Assembly: GCA_921293015.1 (NCBI GenBank)
Contig: OV121090.1
Span: 35,065,082-35,129,081, forward strand
DNA: 64,000 nucleotides
Reading direction: 5' to 3'
DNA from: Phorcus lineatus
Taxonomy: Eukaryota > Mollusca > Gastropoda > Trochida > Trochidae
Shown here one piece after another: positions 62,054 to 64,000 of the stretch; the stretch's first letter is position 1; each line of letters opens with the position of its first letter. The notes beneath the pieces were generated by a model. The model did not search any database, was not told the origin of the DNA, and worked only from the letters and a program-made list of their open reading frames with translations. Made by a program: the position numbers and the translations under genes.

Positions 62054-62232
62054 CCTAACTAGATCAATAGAATATAAACAATACTCTTCTAATTACGGTT
62101 TAAAACCATAAACTAACTTCATTTTATTAAAAATTGGTACATACTAGTACCTATACATAGACTTATGTAGGGAAAAATAACAACATATACATAACACAAC
62201 AGAAAATAACCTTGTTTGTGTCAATCCTCAGT

Positions 62233-62299
62233 AGCTCCATCGGCAGAGTCGCCGCTCTGCGTCATGAAGGTCCCAGGTTCGATTCTCAAATTCGGAGCT
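62233..62299 (+). repeat. tRNA-like sequence (SINE head or tRNA pseudogene)
   Basis: GGTTCGATTC (62276-62285) matches a pol III B-box, and TAGCTCCATCGGCAGAGTCG (62232 on) resembles a D-arm/A-box region at the usual spacing. AGCTCC (62233) and GGAGCT (62294) could pair as a short acceptor stem. A full cloverleaf with good anticodon and T stems cannot be drawn, so a working tRNA is unlikely. Confidence 0.5.
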
Positions 62300-62420
62300 T
62301 ATTATTCACAAATATTTACAAGAGTAAATTTTACAAGTCCCTTTGTTTGCCAAAGTTGAAGATCTCTTCTCCTGACTAAGTTTAGATGTACACAAAAGAG
62401 TAGGTGTATTAGAAAAGTAG

Positions 62421-62473
62421 AGGTGTATTGATCAATACACCTACAGAGTTGAGGTGTATCGGTCAATACACCT
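62421..62473. repeat. two 22-bp palindromes in tandem, 31 bp apart
   Basis: The first palindrome (62421-62442) is perfect: AGGTGTATTGA followed by its reverse complement. The second (62452-62473) starts AGGTGTATCGG with one mismatched pair. A half copy (TAGGTGTATTAG at 62401) precedes them. It may be a protein-binding array or the end of a foldback element. Confidence 0.85.
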
Positions 62474-64000
62474 ACAGTTAGAACAAAGGAAACCATAGCA
62501 ACGAGACCGGAAGTGGGGTATAATGTCAAATATCATTTGTAATGTATTGATCTTACTTCGAGTAGCAATTGCAAAGTTTTGTATAAATATGACACGTTCT
62601 TTGATTGCTTCCAATGAACACTTTGGACCAATGAGTGGGAAGATCGCCTTCTATTTGTCATTGCCGCATGCGATATAGTTGAAAGAGTCGTCAAGCGTAG
62701 CTGATAATGAAAATGATATGTGTTTAAGTCAGACATCCCTGTTTTATAAATCAGACCTGTCAATGGAGGAATTCAAAAGTGGATGGAAGGGGCTTCCTCA
62801 TTAGTTTCCTTTAAAAGAGCGACACACCCAGCAAGTCCAGCTGCGTGTAGTTGCTTTATTTCGGACAATTGAATTATCCCTTCCGCTGTAAAACTATAAC
62901 GTCATCGGTTAGCTTTTTGCATTGCTATGATGACTTTAAAACACTACAAATTAAACAAATGCATTATCTTCAGAGAGTCAAATATCGCATTGCACAAGCT
63001 GGTCACCCGGAGTCGTAGAAGAAAGTATCAAATATCAAGCACGACATACCGGCGGCCATTGTTATGTGAACACCTTTATATAATTTCATAGATTTGCATA
63101 ACGTAACTTACATATGGTACCTTCTTTTTAGTAATACTTCTTTTGACAAAAAAATATTGTCTTGCAACTTCTAAAATTTAAATTCGTTTCCGTGAGATCA
63201 CTTTTTTCAACTGCCCCTTACCAGGGTGGTGAGAACTAGATACCAATAGAATTCGTTTTGAGTTAAATTAAGCATTATTTGCGTGCATTAAAAAAATCAA
63301 GACAACGATAAATTGTTAAATGGTTACAAAAAAAAAAAAAAGTATTTGTAATTCGAAAATGAATAAAATTTGCCAACCCTTATCTAACTAATTATATTTA
63401 TCAAAAGAAATAATGAAGATTATCCAAATCAAATTACAATCACAATATCGTGACTTGATCCACATTTAATCTCACATCAAGTTTTAAACATCATCTCTCA
63501 TCGAAATTAAACGTAATATTTGTTTCATATCAATTTGTATTTATAAGAATTTTGAACAGGTAAAGAAGATTTACTACATACTAATTTAACCTCTATGGTG
63601 TAAGATTGCTTAACAAATTTATTAAATATATACCGACAACAAAGCAGTCACGCGTGTTATGCGACGGAGTTACCTGCCTTTGTATCAAATTTGATGCTGT
63701 GACCTAGTAAACAACACATAACACATTGTGCCGACAACAAATACGTTGCAACATTTCAACTGTTTCTCCAAGGTGTACTGTAAGTTTATTTATGCGATTT
63801 GGTACGTAAATGCCCATCCAAGAAATCAACAACAGTGAGTTAATAAACATAACATGGAGCTTCAGTTGGCTCCATATCATATGTTAATGTCTATAAATAA
63901 CATCAAGAATTAACTGGGTCATGCATGTGTTTTTGTTATCATTGTTGTCGATTTCAACACTGTAAAGTTGTGAATCTAGATAGTAACATGATGTTCTTCC
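62474..64000. other. unique DNA, no gene recognised
   Basis: About 55 bp near 62885-62945 (AACGTCATCGGTTAGC, TGATGACTTTAAAACACTAC) resembles 48493-48545 in duplicate copy A, out of order relative to copy B. It may be a displaced fragment. The rest is AT-rich with an A homopolymer near 63328-63341. Confidence 0.35.

Overview
This 64 kb window is AT-rich, gene-poor nuclear DNA from an invertebrate animal, most likely a mollusc. I base that on three things. The window is a dense mosaic of miniature inverted-repeat transposable elements (MITEs), minisatellites and decayed transposons. It carries a tRNA-related SINE with the (GTGA)n / TTTAACGCCGC end widespread in molluscan genomes. There are no bacterial-style gene blocks. 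I see no intact cellular gene. The only convincing protein homologies are a 5'-truncated LINE reverse transcriptase relic (51988-53619), a decayed mariner transposase (8537-9668) and a short FLYWCH-like zinc-finger fragment (61925-62053). Nearly all other open frames are 60-100 codons long and lie in repeats or random AT-rich sequence.

Layout. 1-6.5 kb: unique AT-rich DNA with a SINE flanked by a 12-bp target-site duplication (TSD), a long-inverted-repeat element, an array of RFX/X-box-like palindromes and a GGAT microsatellite. 6.5-17 kb: TTAA-flanked MITEs, a mariner relic nested in a local tandem repeat, a TA-flanked MITE, and a terminal-inverted-repeat (TIR) element ending in a 159-bp hairpin. 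17.3-17.9 kb: a 22-bp minisatellite. 18-38 kb: mostly unique DNA with scattered MITEs and foldbacks, one with perfect 29-bp TIRs. 38.1-38.6 kb: a 524-bp element with 29-bp TIRs whose interior is 21 copies of a CCTAATTAGG-type palindrome spaced 20-22 bp apart. 41.0-42.2 kb: a 35-bp minisatellite. 43.5-61 kb: an old direct segmental duplication, copy A about 43.5-51.5 kb and copy B about 53.8-60.9 kb, with the LINE between them. 61-64 kb: FLYWCH fragment, tRNA-like sequence and tandem palindromes.

How the parts relate. Elements can be dated against the duplication. A 44-bp minisatellite (about 17 units) and a TTAA MITE occur in copy A only, while copy B has a single ancestral 44-bp unit and lacks that MITE. 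About 2 kb of CpG-richer DNA (49.17-51.15 kb) is also found only in copy A. At least six copies of one TTAA-flanked MITE family are spread through the window in both orientations. The best candidates for something undescribed are the helically phased palindrome array inside a transposon-like shell (38115-38638) and the copy-A-specific segment.

All comparisons were made by eye. Element boundaries marked by TSDs or TIRs are accurate to a few bases; the edges of the duplication and of degenerate repeats are approximate.
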